A stretch of DNA of 43,164 bases, taken from NCBI RefSeq assembly GCF_000189275.1, contig NZ_AEVT01000003.1, forward strand, positions 1 to 43,164, given 5' to 3'. Each line of letters starts with the position of its first letter. Positions within the stretch are counted from its first letter, which is position 1. The translations under genes and the position numbers were made by a program. The stretch comes from Vibrio sinaloensis DSM 21326. GTDB lineage: Bacteria > Pseudomonadota > Gammaproteobacteria > Enterobacterales > Vibrionaceae. Below, piece after piece: positions 1 to 8,422 of the stretch. The notes beneath the pieces are model-generated. The model was not told the DNA's origin. It worked only from the letters and a program-made list of their open reading frames with translations, and made no database searches.

Positions 1-37
1 TTCGTCATATCAACAAAGTAGAAACAACAGGTAGGCT

Positions 38-928
38 ATGAAGTCACAATTAGATCTAAATTTGCTCAAGGTGTTATCACTATTACATAAACACCGTCAA
101 TTAAAGCCAGTGGCGAAGGAGCTTGGAAAAACCGAAAGTGCGGTCAGTAAGCATCTTGCAAAACTGCGTGAGCAACTTGATGATCAGCTGTTTGTTCGTG
201 GGGCTCATGAATACGAGCCTACAGAGTTCACGCTTCAATTATTACCTGAAGTGGAAAAAGGCTTGACGTTGATTAAAGGGGCGATCGAGAAAGAAGAGTT
301 TGACCCTGCAAGTTATGACAAACCAATCACAGTCGCAATTCCAAGTTTGGCGCAGTACTTGATAGGTAAAGCGTTAATGCTTGATCTGTTTGATACTTTT
401 CCAAACGCTTCAATTCATTTGACTACGTGGAGCGATACCTCCGTTGATGATCTGTTGGACGATAAGATAGATATTGGCTTGCAATATTTTAATCCCGAGA
501 TGACAAAAACTGTCTATCAAAAGCACTTGGGTAGATACAAAGCCGGCATCGTAACGTCGAAGAAATACTGTTCAAAGACGTTAGAAGAAAAGTTAGCGAT
601 GCCTTATGTATTGATGGAGATGAAAGGTTGGCAAGAAAAGAAAGCCGTGATCAAAATTGCGCTCGCTGAATGTGGGATTGAAATCGAAAAAGTTGCAACG
701 GTAGACAATATCACCTGTTTGTTTCAACTACTTGAAGCGAAAGAGTGCGCAACCTTGTTTCCGGCGATGGAACATTTAATCAATCAGGATGAATACTGTG
801 TTGAAGTGTTGCCCCAACACTTGCAGTTGGAGCATCCACCGTCGGTTGTAGCGAATATTAAGGTGGTCAATCAGACCAATCCTCTACATAAGTTGCTTGC
901 AGACAAACTTAAGCTGCATCTGTTTTAA
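38..928 (+). CDS. LysR-family transcriptional regulator
   Basis: A 296-residue protein of normal LysR length. The N-terminal winged helix-turn-helix covers roughly residues 5-64 (LNLLKVLSLLHKHRQLKPVA, then a recognition helix around ESAVSKHLAKLREQL). The remainder has the two-lobed periplasmic-binding-like effector domain pattern. It should be a DNA-binding regulator answering a small ligand that cannot be named from sequence. It converges on the response regulator gene on the other strand and the two coding regions overlap by 20 bp. No target is obvious: the gene upstream lies outside the window. The assignment to LysR is firm; the role is unknown. Confidence 0.9.
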   Translation: MKSQLDLNLLKVLSLLHKHRQLKPVAKELGKTESAVSKHLAKLREQLDDQLFVRGAHEYEPTEFTLQLLPEVEKGLTLIKGAIEKEEFDPASYDKPITVAIPSLAQYLIGKALMLDLFDTFPNASIHLTTWSDTSVDDLLDDKIDIGLQYFNPEMTKTVYQKHLGRYKAGIVTSKKYCSKTLEEKLAMPYVLMEMKGWQEKKAVIKIALAECGIEIEKVATVDNITCLFQLLEAKECATLFPAMEHLINQDEYCVEVLPQHLQLEHPPSVVANIKVVNQTNPLHKLLADKLKLHLF

Positions 929-1541
929 CTTCAGACAAAGATACGTGCAAGTGCTCTTGCAAGTTCATTAGCTCAACAATTGAGTCTACATTGTACTTGT
1001 CTAGAATACGTGACTTGTAAGTACTGATGGTTTTCGAGCTTAGTGAAAGAAGCTCGGAAATCTTTTTATTGGTGTAACCTTTCATCAAGTAGTTAAACAC
1101 AACGGTTTCACGGTTAGACAAGGTCGTATTTCTGCGTCGAGACGCGTTTTCGTGTTTGAACACACTGTAGCCTCGAACGACGCTGACGATGGCTTCTTTT
1201 AGCACTGGTGTTGACTCGAACTTAGCCACATATCCGTTTGCACCCAGCTTATAGGCCGTGTCTGAGTACATTGGGTGTTTGTTACCCGATAGGAATAAAA
1301 TCTTTCCTGTGTAACCATGAGCTCGTGCACGACGTACAAATTCAAAACCGTCTGAGCTTTCTAAATCGACATCTAGAATCACTAGATCAATATCGTGGTC
1401 CTTAACCATTTGTACACCGAAAGAAGCGGAGTTTGCCTGTAAGACTTGAGCGTGTGGCAGTAACTCATAAACCAGTTGCTCCACTGCAACGCGCACGATT
1501 GGCTGGCTATCAAGTACAAGTGTTTTTACTGCTGACATCAT
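909..1541 (-). CDS. NarL/FixJ-type response regulator (receiver + LuxR HTH)
   Basis: A 210-residue two-domain response regulator. The receiver domain (about 5-120) has the phosphoacceptor Asp57 in LVILDVDL, a switch serine in LFLSG and the conserved lysine in GYVAK. A LuxR-type helix-turn-helix lies at about 138-195 (LSNRETVVFNYLMKGYTNKK, then SSKTISTYKSRI). The architecture resembles BvgA/EvgA/FimZ regulators. No sensor kinase gene is adjacent, so the partner is elsewhere or absent. The next codon also reads Met, so the start could be 1538. The gene converges with, and overlaps by 20 bp, the LysR gene. Confidence 0.9.
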   Translation of the reverse strand: MMSAVKTLVLDSQPIVRVAVEQLVYELLPHAQVLQANSASFGVQMVKDHDIDLVILDVDLESSDGFEFVRRARAHGYTGKILFLSGNKHPMYSDTAYKLGANGYVAKFESTPVLKEAIVSVVRGYSVFKHENASRRRNTTLSNRETVVFNYLMKGYTNKKISELLSLSSKTISTYKSRILDKYNVDSIVELMNLQEHLHVSLSEVKTDAA

Positions 1542-1686
1542 TTTATTTTCTCTTATTAGCTTTTATTCGTTCATCCATGGGAAGTATTGTTCCGATGGAT
1601 GTAATGTAAGGCAAAGCTGACTGAAAAGGTGGAAAGGCAGATCTTCCAAAGTGGAAAAATGGTCAATTAAATGTCATGTGCGTCAT

Positions 1687-2487
1687 TTAATTGTCATTTG
1701 GTAGGTGGTTTTTTATCAGATTGTCGATAGTGCCGTTCTGTTTTAGACGGTTTAATTGAAAGTTGAATTGTTCTATAAAATCAGTCTTATACGGGTACTT
1801 TTTTGCTGATTCACGAGTAAAACCAAGGTACCCTTGCTCAGAGCTAACAACCGTGCCAAATTTCAGACGAAAACTTTTTGGCAGCACGTTTTCATCAGTC
1901 ATGTTCTGCTTTTCCCACAAAATTGACATCCGGTCATTGAGGTAACAGTCTGCTTTTTTGTTATAGAGACTCAACAAACTCAAGCGATTGCCTTTTTCTT
2001 CTCTTAAGCGGATTTTTCCTTGTTTTACGTGATGCCAGAAATCGCTCCCACCAAGCTCGAAGGCTTCATTGATTGCGACCGTTAAGCCCAAGTAATCATT
2101 TGGCCAGCTTTGTAAAGATTGGCCTTGAACACTGTCTGGATGACAGTAAACCACCACTTCTTCGTTGAGGATTGGTTCGGAATAGGGGGAAATGTAAGGT
2201 CGCTTGTCTGAGTAATAGTAAGGAGGGAAGAGAGCAAAGCCTCTCCCGAGTTTCAGCAGCTTTAAGCCTCGCTTCCAAGGAATGGGAACGATTGTAACGC
2301 TGTATCCGTCCATTTCATTGAAGACGGCATTGAGAATATCAACGTAGATTCCTTTTGCTTGATTGTTCTCTTCATAGCTGTATGGTGCGTAAGCGTTATC
2401 CCCATAAACAGTGACCTCAATGGGAGCCTCGTAGCTTAACGAGTAGCCTGACCATAACGTTAATAATCCAATTAGCCAACGCGACAC
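1687..2487 (-). CDS. Periplasmic solute-binding protein, SBP_bac_3 type
   Basis: A 266-residue protein with a short N-terminal signal peptide (MSRWLIGLLTLWSGYSLS, cleavage near residue 18-20). It continues as a family-3 extracellular solute-binding domain: VTVYGDNAYAPYSY near the N-terminus, a PPYYYSDKRPYISPYS segment and a C-terminal QFNFQLNRLKQNGTIDNLI helix typical of this fold. There is no permease or ATPase beside it. Many such orphan Vibrio proteins act as sensors or scavenging binders for amino acids or unknown ligands, and that is as far as the sequence goes. Its upstream region is shared with the divergent S4-domain gene. Confidence 0.82.
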   Translation of the reverse strand: MSRWLIGLLTLWSGYSLSYEAPIEVTVYGDNAYAPYSYEENNQAKGIYVDILNAVFNEMDGYSVTIVPIPWKRGLKLLKLGRGFALFPPYYYSDKRPYISPYSEPILNEEVVVYCHPDSVQGQSLQSWPNDYLGLTVAINEAFELGGSDFWHHVKQGKIRLREEKGNRLSLLSLYNKKADCYLNDRMSILWEKQNMTDENVLPKSFRLKFGTVVSSEQGYLGFTRESAKKYPYKTDFIEQFNFQLNRLKQNGTIDNLIKNHLPNDN

Positions 2488-2591
2488 ATGAATACCTGCC
2501 TATTTGATACCCTTATTAGTAACTTTAGTTTATTTCTGAAGATATTGTGATTAGACTCTGCGTAACACAGTAATCCACCATAGAGTTCTAT

Positions 2592-3032
2592 ATGAGCGAA
2601 GAGTACGAGCAAGGGGAAGAGATAGAGATTGAAGCCATTGGCATTGAGGTGTCTTCTCATCCTATCGAGTTGTATAAAGTGTTTAAAATCGCCAACCTTG
2701 TCGGTGGGGGCGGTGAAGCGAAACATTTTATTGCTGAGGGTTATGTTGCCGTAAACGGTGAGCTAGAAACACGTAAGCGACGCAAAATGTACGACGGTGA
2801 CTTTTTTGAGTTTAACCAAGAATATTACGTTGTGGTGTGCGATGCTCCCGTAACTGAACCAGAAGAAAAACCGGCTAAAGCCGCTAAAAACACTCAGAAA
2901 GCGAAAAAACAAACCAAAAAACCTGCCAAATCGAAGTCATCTTCAAAGCCTGCTAAAAAGTCGGCTTCGAAAGATAAACCTGCCCAGCAAGGTGGAAGTA
3001 AGAACGGCCGTTCTTCAATCGACTTCTTCTAA
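2592..3032 (+). CDS. S4-domain RNA-binding protein with lysine-rich tail (YbcJ-like)
   Basis: A 146-residue protein. Residues about 22-80 form a YbcJ-like S4 RNA-binding domain: IELYKVFKIANLVGGGGEAK, then AEGYVAVNG and a strand rich in Arg/Lys (ETRKRRKMYDGD). The last 60 residues are a low-complexity Lys/Ala/Pro/Ser tail, probably an unstructured nucleic-acid contact region. The E. coli homologue lacks such a tail. The role is presumed ribosome- or RNA-associated. It is divergent from the solute-binding protein gene and followed by a G/C-rich hairpin. Confidence 0.82.
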   Translation: MSEEYEQGEEIEIEAIGIEVSSHPIELYKVFKIANLVGGGGEAKHFIAEGYVAVNGELETRKRRKMYDGDFFEFNQEYYVVVCDAPVTEPEEKPAKAAKNTQKAKKQTKKPAKSKSSSKPAKKSASKDKPAQQGGSKNGRSSIDFF

Positions 3033-3038
3033 GAGTTA

Positions 3039-3055
3039 GGGAGGCTTGACCTCCC
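3039..3055 (+). terminator. Hairpin after the S4-domain gene
   Basis: GGGAGG and CCTCCC pair around a CTTGA loop seven bases after the stop codon, with extra outer pairing GAGT/ACTC. No U-tract follows, so intrinsic termination would be weak. It may only protect the transcript end. Confidence 0.4.
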
Positions 3056-3196
3056 ATTGACTCTAATCCAGCTTCTACTTCTCTTGATAAATTCGCGTTT
3101 TTCATAACGATTCTCTTATCTTGCATAATCAAAGCGAGTATCGCTTATCCATCCGTCATATTAATCTCTTGCACACTAGTGACATTTGCTTGAATC

Positions 3197-3219
3197 TAAA
3201 TGATAATGCTTTGCATTTA
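3197..3219 (+). promoter_or_regulatory. Fur box upstream of vctP
   Basis: The segment TAAATGATAATG-CTTTGCATTTA is a near-palindrome (TAAATG...CATTTA, with AATGC/GCATT inside) matching the Fur-box pattern of paired hexamers like GATAAT. It lies 22 bp before the chosen vctP start. Fur repression in iron-replete cells is the expected control of this siderophore operon. The site is seen in sequence; binding is inferred. Confidence 0.72.
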
Positions 3220-3240
3220 ATATGGAATGGGACGAATAAA

Positions 3241-4152
3241 ATGAGAATGAAGGGTTTAGCAATCGCGCTTATGTTCGCGGCGGGTGCTGTCAATGCGAAA
3301 ACAGTAGAAATAGACCATGTTCAAGGGACAACCAAGGTAGAGACTAACCCTAAACGTGTCGTGGTAATTGGTCTTGGGCCATTAGACACAGTCAAGGCGA
3401 TGGGGGTTGAGCCTGTCGCGGTATCCAGTGTTAGCATGTACCCAGACTACTTATCTCAATATCGTAGTGGGGAGTTCGTGTCTGCTGGCAGTTTGTTTGA
3501 GCCAGATTTTGAAACTATTTACACTCAAAAACCTGACCTGATCATTGTTGGCCCACGTGGTGCCAGCAAATATAAAGAGCTTTCTGAGATCGCACCTACG
3601 ATTGTTTATGCTTTAGATCGAAAGCAGGGCTACTGGCAAGCGACGCAAAATGAGTGGCGTAACCTAGGTAAAGTATTCGAAAAAGAAGACTTTGTTGAAA
3701 AGAAAATTGCCGAACTTGATAAAGAGTTTAAGCAGATTCAAGGCTATAACAAAGACAACAGTGTTGACGCACTTACTGTGATGTCTGGCGGTGGTAAGGT
3801 CACAACATTTGGTGCTGATTCACGATTTGGTGTGATTTATAAAGATTTCGGTTTTGCTGAAACGGTGAAAGACATCAAAGAAAAAGGCCACGGAGATTTG
3901 GTCTCTTACGAGTTTATTCGTGAGCACAACCCGTCGACTCTATTGGTGATTGATAAAGATATCCTTATCAACAAGGGTAAGAGCAGCAACGTAAAACGTG
4001 ACTTCGAGAATGATCTGGTTAAAGCGACCAATGCTTACAAAAACCATAAGCTTTCATACTTGGATGTGAATGCTTGGTACTTGTCCATCGCGGGCATGCG
4101 TGCCACCGAGCAAATGTTAGACGATATTAAGTCTGTGTCTGAAATCAACTAA
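3241..4152 (+). CDS. vctP: Periplasmic ferric-siderophore binding protein (VctP/FatB family)
   Basis: A 303-residue class-III binding protein if started at this ATG, which follows the Fur box and gives a clean signal peptide (MRMKGLAIALMFAAGAVNA, cleavage after Ala19). A longer in-frame reading from 3121 would run through the Fur box and is unlikely. Typical features are NPKRVVVIGLGPLDTVKAMG, the PDLIIVGPRGASKY strand and the long central helix region. It should deliver a ferric siderophore, most likely a catecholate as in V. cholerae VctPDGC, to the VctDG permease. Unlike FatB of V. anguillarum it has no lipobox cysteine. It is the first gene of vctPDGC, and a hairpin separates it from vctD. 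Confidence 0.82.
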   Translation: MRMKGLAIALMFAAGAVNAKTVEIDHVQGTTKVETNPKRVVVIGLGPLDTVKAMGVEPVAVSSVSMYPDYLSQYRSGEFVSAGSLFEPDFETIYTQKPDLIIVGPRGASKYKELSEIAPTIVYALDRKQGYWQATQNEWRNLGKVFEKEDFVEKKIAELDKEFKQIQGYNKDNSVDALTVMSGGGKVTTFGADSRFGVIYKDFGFAETVKDIKEKGHGDLVSYEFIREHNPSTLLVIDKDILINKGKSSNVKRDFENDLVKATNAYKNHKLSYLDVNAWYLSIAGMRATEQMLDDIKSVSEIN

Positions 4153-4171
4153 TACCAAAGCGGTTACACAA

Positions 4172-4201
4172 GGCCTCAAGCGACCTGCTTGGGGTCTTTT
4201 T
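4172..4201 (+). terminator. Intercistronic terminator/attenuator between vctP and vctD
   Basis: GGCCTCAAGC and GCTTGGGGTC form a 10-bp stem (with G-U pairs) around a GACCT loop, followed by TTTTT. This is a standard intrinsic terminator shape 20 bp after the vctP stop and just before vctD. Within a siderophore operon it would make vctP the most abundant transcript while letting some transcription continue. It also argues that vctD starts after it. Confidence 0.72.
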
Positions 4202-4218
4202 GCTTCAAGAGAATTACT

Positions 4219-5157
4219 TTGAAAACACTAGCGTGTACCTTGATTGTTCTTAGCTTAGTATCCCTGTTCGTTGGGATAGGGCAGCTAAGCGTATTCCAAC
4301 TGATTGAAGGGGATAAAGCGAGCTGGCAGTTGCTTTTAACCAGCAGGCTGCCTCGATTAGCGGCGATTTTGCTGGCTGGGGCAGGCCTGAGTATTGCTGG
4401 CCTTATCATGCAGCAGATCAGCCAGAATCGATTCGCTTCGCCGTCAACTTCTGGCACCATCGAATGTGCCATGTTGGGCTACGTGCTCAGCTTGGTTCTG
4501 TTTGGTAATGGACAAGAGTTGTGGTTGATCTTCGGCACGGCAATGCTGGGGACACTTATTTTCGTTCAATTCATTAACCGCATTCAGTTTAAGAATGCCG
4601 TGTTTGTGCCTTTGGTCGGCATCATTTTTGGTAACGTGATTGAATCAGTCGCGACGTTTTTCGCCTATAAGTTTGACGCGATTCAAAACCTGTCCAGCTG
4701 GGCCGTAGCCAATTTCGCTAACCTTCTGCAGGGTGACTATGAGCTGTTGTATGTTGCTATCCCTTTTGCCTTGTTCAGCTACTTATATGCGACGCGAATT
4801 TCAGCGGTTGGTCTGGGTAAAGACTTCGCGGTTAATTTGGGCCTAAACTACCAGCACGTCCTGATTATTGGCGTCTTGCTGGTGTCAGTTATGTCAGCCT
4901 CTGTGGTCATGATCGTGGGTAAGTTGCCGTTTCTTGGCTTGATTGTGCCTAATTTGGTCAGCCGATTTTATGGTGACAATTTAAGGAAGAACATCCCACT
5001 CACCGCCTTACTGGGCGCGCTGATTGTGCTGGGGTGTGACTTGATCGGCCGTTTGATCATCTTCCCTTATGAGCTGCCGATCACCAATATTATCAGTCTT
5101 GTTGGTGGTGTTGTGTTTATTTTCTTTATCTTGCAAGGAGAAAAGAATGCAAGATAA
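4219..5157 (+). CDS. vctD: Ferric-siderophore ABC transporter permease (VctD)
   Basis: A 312-residue FecCD-family inner-membrane permease with about nine hydrophobic segments and the family landmarks SRLPRLAAILLAGAGLSIAG near the N-terminus and GKLPFLGLIVPNLVSR near the coupling loop that contacts the ATPase. I choose the TTG at 4219 because AAGAGA lies 6-7 bases before it and the preceding terminator hairpin occupies 4172-4201. An in-frame TTG at 4189 would lie inside the hairpin. The last codons overlap the start of vctG by 11 bp, which implies translational coupling. Confidence 0.82.
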   Translation: MKTLACTLIVLSLVSLFVGIGQLSVFQLIEGDKASWQLLLTSRLPRLAAILLAGAGLSIAGLIMQQISQNRFASPSTSGTIECAMLGYVLSLVLFGNGQELWLIFGTAMLGTLIFVQFINRIQFKNAVFVPLVGIIFGNVIESVATFFAYKFDAIQNLSSWAVANFANLLQGDYELLYVAIPFALFSYLYATRISAVGLGKDFAVNLGLNYQHVLIIGVLLVSVMSASVVMIVGKLPFLGLIVPNLVSRFYGDNLRKNIPLTALLGALIVLGCDLIGRLIIFPYELPITNIISLVGGVVFIFFILQGEKNAR

Positions 5158-6097
5158 ACACAAACTACTGTTACTTGCAGCCATTGCGATTTTGTTCTCT
5201 GGCTTGTTTATTGGTTTAGGGTTAACCGCTGATAACTATGAGTATTTCTTGTCTCGCCGCGTACCCAAAGTACTAGCAATGGTGATTGCTGGTGTTTCTA
5301 TTGGGCTGTCATCATTGGCGTTTCAGACGATTACTCACAACCGAATTCTTACCCCGAGTATCATGGGCTTCGATTCTTTGTACTTGTTCTCCAAAGTGCT
5401 GATGGTTGCACTATTTGGTGGGCTTACCGGAATAGCGATGAACAGTTACGTTAATTTTGTCGTTTCGCTTATCGCAATGCTTGGTTTTTCCTTGTTGCTG
5501 TTCGGTTTTTATTTTCGGGGTGAGCGACAAAATCTAATGGTGTTGTTACTGCTTGGCGTGATACTTGGTCAGGTTTTTGATAGCAGCTCGGCATTTCTGA
5601 TTATGCTTATGGACCCAACCGACTTCGCCGCAGTACTGGCGAACATGTTTGCGAGTTTTAATAACGTGAGTGTCGATTTGGTGTACCTATGCGCACCACT
5701 CCTTTGTTTGGTTTCCTGGCGTTTATACACACTTCACCGATTACTCGACGTGTTTTGGCTCGACAAAGATAACGCGATAAGCCTCGGGGTAGACGTAAAA
5801 AAAGTAACGTTGCAAATCCTGCTTCTGTCTGCGCTACTGATTTCCATCGCGACGGCATTAATTGGCCCATTACTGTTCTTTGGTTTGTTGGTGACCAACG
5901 TTACCCGAGAAATGTTTTCCAATTACCAGCACAAGATACTGTTCGTCGCCGTTGCCTTACTCTCGGTTGCCGCGTTACTCAGTGGTCAGTGGATCGTTGA
6001 GAATGTGTTTGGCTTCACGACAACACTGAGTGTGGTCATCAACTTTATTGGCGGTCTCTACTTTTTGACCATGCTGCTGCGTAACAAGATTGTTTAG
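5147..6097 (+). CDS. vctG: Ferric-siderophore ABC transporter permease (VctG)
   Basis: A 316-residue FecCD-family permease, the second half of the heterodimeric channel with VctD. SRRVPKVLAMVIAGVSIGLS is the family's N-terminal landmark, and GPLLFFGLLVTNVTREMF is the ATPase-contacting region. The ATG at 5147 follows an excellent Shine-Dalgarno (AAGGAG at 5135-5140) and overlaps the end of vctD; an upstream in-frame start at 5069 has no such support. The gene ends seven bases before vctC. Confidence 0.84.
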   Translation: MQDKHKLLLLAAIAILFSGLFIGLGLTADNYEYFLSRRVPKVLAMVIAGVSIGLSSLAFQTITHNRILTPSIMGFDSLYLFSKVLMVALFGGLTGIAMNSYVNFVVSLIAMLGFSLLLFGFYFRGERQNLMVLLLLGVILGQVFDSSSAFLIMLMDPTDFAAVLANMFASFNNVSVDLVYLCAPLLCLVSWRLYTLHRLLDVFWLDKDNAISLGVDVKKVTLQILLLSALLISIATALIGPLLFFGLLVTNVTREMFSNYQHKILFVAVALLSVAALLSGQWIVENVFGFTTTLSVVINFIGGLYFLTMLLRNKIV

Positions 6098-6104
6098 GAT
6101 AGAT

Positions 6105-6860
6105 ATGATTAGTTTAAAAGGGCTGAAAAAAGCATTTGGTCAATCCATCGTTGTTGATCAAGCAAACGCAGAGTTCGAGAAAGGCAAGGTCACGTCCATA
6201 ATTGGTCCCAATGGAGCGGGGAAAAGTACTTTGTTATCAATGGCAAGCCGACTGGTAAGTAAAGATGCCGGAGAGGTCTACATAGACTGCAAAGAGTTGT
6301 CTGAATGGGATAACAAAGAGCTCGCCAAACGTCTTGCGGTGCTGCGTCAAGCCAACTCAATTACGATGCGATTTACGGTTCGTGAGATGGTGTCGTTTGG
6401 TCGATTTCCCTATTCACAGGGCAAGTTGACTTCAGACGACAAGCGAGTGATTGATCAAGCGATTGAGTATCTCGATTTAGTGTCGATCGAAAACAAATAC
6501 CTTGATGAACTCAGCGGTGGTCAACGCCAACTGGCCTTTATCGCAATGGTCATGGCGCAAGACACCGATTATGTCTTCTTAGACGAGCCACTCAATAACC
6601 TAGACATCAAACACTCGCTGCAGATTATGCGCAATATCGGACGGTTGGCGCATGAGATGAACAAAGCGGTTGTGGTGGTGATTCACGATATCAACTTTGC
6701 CGCTTGTTATTCCGATTTCATTATCGCACTAAAAAGAGGCCGAGTGGTGGCTCAAGGCAAGGTGAGTGAGGTTATTCAAGCCGACATATTGGAAAGCATC
6801 TACGAGACGCCATTTAATATTGTTGAAGTCGACGGTAAGCGGATGTGCACCTACTACTAG
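6105..6860 (+). CDS. vctC: Ferric-siderophore ABC transporter ATPase (VctC)
   Basis: A 251-residue ABC ATPase of the FepC/FecE group with every catalytic motif: Walker A GPNGAGKST (34-42), signature LSGGQ (136-140), Walker B VFLDEP (157-162) and the switch histidine in VVIHD (194). It powers import through VctD/VctG. The ATG at 6105 has AGGAT upstream and seven bases separate it from the vctG stop. It is the last gene of vctPDGC, followed at once by a strong terminator. Confidence 0.88.
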   Translation: MISLKGLKKAFGQSIVVDQANAEFEKGKVTSIIGPNGAGKSTLLSMASRLVSKDAGEVYIDCKELSEWDNKELAKRLAVLRQANSITMRFTVREMVSFGRFPYSQGKLTSDDKRVIDQAIEYLDLVSIENKYLDELSGGQRQLAFIAMVMAQDTDYVFLDEPLNNLDIKHSLQIMRNIGRLAHEMNKAVVVVIHDINFAACYSDFIIALKRGRVVAQGKVSEVIQADILESIYETPFNIVEVDGKRMCTYY

Positions 6861-6873
6861 CCGTTTAATTAGG

Positions 6874-6904
6874 CGCCCAGTCATTGAGTACTGGGCGTTT
6901 TTTT
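6874..6904. terminator. Terminator closing vctPDGC, shared with cueR
   Basis: CGCCCAGT and ACTGGGCG form a perfect 8-bp stem with an 8-base loop followed by seven T. The cueR stop codon on the opposite strand begins at the end of the T-tract, so the hairpin separates the converging transcripts. On the minus strand the T-run is lacking, so function there is less certain. Confidence 0.85.
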
Positions 6905-7289
6905 ACTTGGTGAGGTCTTCAATAATCGGGCATTGACTGTTTTCATCACCCGGGCAGGTGGATACCCACTGCTTAAGTTGTTTTTCAATTTCCTGAAGCT
7001 CACGAATACGAACTTCCACTTCTTGCAGTTTTTCTTGCGCTTTGGCTTTCACTTCTCGGCTTTTACGGTTTGGGTTATGCGCCAAGTCGACAAACTCTTT
7101 GCATTCCAATAGAGAGAAGCCTGCATTTTTTGCTCGTGAGATCAGGTTGAGCTCCTGAACATGTTGGTCACTGTACTCTCGATATCCCGAATCACTTCTA
7201 CGAGGAGGGGTAATGAGCGCTTTCTCTTCATAAAGACGAATCGATTTGCTTGAAAGGCCCGTTAATTTGGCAATGGCTCCAATATTCAT
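6903..7289 (-). CDS. cueR: CueR-type MerR regulator (Cu(I)-responsive)
   Basis: A 128-residue MerR-family activator. The N-terminal MNIGAIAKLTGLSSKSIRLY is the MerR helix-turn-helix. The metal site matches E. coli CueR position for position: Cys112 and Cys120 in TCPGDENSQC, and Ser77 in the sensing loop, the residue that marks regulators of +1 metal ions (Cu, Ag, Au). An in-frame start seven codons upstream exists, but the family begins at this Met. No copper ATPase or oxidase gene is adjacent, so its targets must be elsewhere. It lies downstream of the AraC gene on the same strand. Confidence 0.88.
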   Translation of the reverse strand: MNIGAIAKLTGLSSKSIRLYEEKALITPPRRSDSGYREYSDQHVQELNLISRAKNAGFSLLECKEFVDLAHNPNRKSREVKAKAQEKLQEVEVRIRELQEIEKQLKQWVSTCPGDENSQCPIIEDLTK

Positions 7290-7332
7290 GTTTACCTCGT
7301 CTGAGCTCACTCTCTCAGTTCAATTGTAATGC

Positions 7333-8322
7333 CTATTCTGTTTTTACTACTTTTGCTGGTGGAATGCCAAACTCTTTTTTGAATGCGATAGTAAAGTTTG
7401 CCGGATGGTTATAACCCGCCTCATACGCGGCTTCAGTAATGGTGACCAACCCTTTCTCTAAATTACTCTTTGCGAGATGCAAGCGGCGCTGACGTACATA
7501 GCTTTTTACCGTGATTCCCACGTCTTCTTTAAAAATTCTTTGCAGATTAGAACTGCTCATTGAAAAGTGTTTGGCAATACTATCAAGGTTTAACGAGTGC
7601 TTAAGCTGCGTTTCGATGTAATAGAGAATATCTTTGATTCGCTCAGACAGATTTTGTTCGTTGGTTTTAGAATCAGGCTGGGTGAAGTCTTGATAAGTGG
7701 TGGTGGAACCTAAACGGACAAACATTTTCTCAACCAATTGCAGCGCTAAAGATTCAAAGTTGAGTTTGGCGATCAAATCTCGCGGTTGTTCGCAAGATAA
7801 TAGCTGGTTAACGGACTTCATCAGTGCATTATCGACGTTTAAGCGTATGTACTGCATGTGGCCGGACAAGAAGGCTGTCGCGCTGTCCTCGTTACCTAGG
7901 CGAGACATCACCCATTGAGGGGACAGAATCAAATTGATTTTGGTCAGGGTGTTGTTTCGCTCAATACTCCGATGAAAGCTAGCGGGCTGGGCAACGTTGA
8001 CCATGACGGCTTCAACCTGTTTATCTCCATCTAATGATAGTTCAAGGTCGTCATAACCAAATGTCAGTTTACCTTGTACCACAATAGTGATGGTGATTGC
8101 GGGTTTGATCGATGCGACGATATGTGAGTCCACCAACTCTAAGCTGGTTCCACCATATAATGTGAAAGTGTCGGCCGACTGATAATTCAGTAATTTACCT
8201 TCCAAAATGGGCGCATCTTTGAAACGGTTTTTGCTAAAGATAACTTTTTTATCATCTTCAATAATGGTCTTAGTCAACACTACCTTTGGGATGTTGACTC
8301 CTTGCTGAGTTGCGCAGCTCAT
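7333..8322 (-). CDS. AraC-family regulator of siderophore uptake
   Basis: A 329-residue protein with a C-terminal AraC/XylS domain (about 225-329) containing two helix-turn-helices: LDSIAKHFSMSSSNLQRIFK and ITEAAYEAGYNHPANFTIAF. The N-terminal 200 residues would be the ligand-sensing part. Such PchR-like regulators often bind a ferric siderophore and activate the matching receptor gene. It is divergent from the TonB receptor gene, with an inverted repeat and a Fur box in the 118-bp gap, supporting control of that gene and of itself. The order ATPase genes - AraC - receptor resembles the vct region of V. cholerae, interrupted here by cueR. Confidence 0.85.
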   Translation of the reverse strand: MSCATQQGVNIPKVVLTKTIIEDDKKVIFSKNRFKDAPILEGKLLNYQSADTFTLYGGTSLELVDSHIVASIKPAITITIVVQGKLTFGYDDLELSLDGDKQVEAVMVNVAQPASFHRSIERNNTLTKINLILSPQWVMSRLGNEDSATAFLSGHMQYIRLNVDNALMKSVNQLLSCEQPRDLIAKLNFESLALQLVEKMFVRLGSTTTYQDFTQPDSKTNEQNLSERIKDILYYIETQLKHSLNLDSIAKHFSMSSSNLQRIFKEDVGITVKSYVRQRRLHLAKSNLEKGLVTITEAAYEAGYNHPANFTIAFKKEFGIPPAKVVKTE

Positions 8323-8341
8323 TCAGCGATTCCTCATAATA

Positions 8342-8361
8342 GTTATGCGTTTTGGCATAAC
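8342..8361. promoter_or_regulatory. Inverted repeat in the araC-receptor intergenic region
   Basis: GTTATGC and GCATAAC are a perfect 7-bp inverted repeat with a 6-bp spacer, 20 bp from the AraC start codon. A regulator dimer, possibly Fur or another protein controlling the AraC gene, could bind here. AraC proteins usually prefer direct repeats, so the binder is uncertain. Confidence 0.45.
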
Positions 8362-8403
8362 GATAAATACTTCTCGTTAATAGAATTGAAACTTATCATA
8401 CAT

Positions 8404-8422
8404 GCGAATTGTTATCATTACC
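8404..8422. promoter_or_regulatory. Fur box upstream of the TonB receptor
   Basis: GCGAATTGTTATCATTACC, read on the other strand as GGTAATGATAACAATTCGC, matches the Fur consensus core (TAATGATAA) well. It sits 18 bp before the receptor start codon, where bound Fur would block translation-proximal transcription. Confidence 0.7.

Noticed and set aside
3121..3240. Upstream extension of vctP as coding
   Set aside because: It would put 40 extra residues before a perfect signal peptide and translate through the Fur box.
5658..5922. Antisense readings within vctG as genes
   Set aside because: They have no ribosome-binding sites or recognisable protein features and lie opposite a well-supported permease gene.
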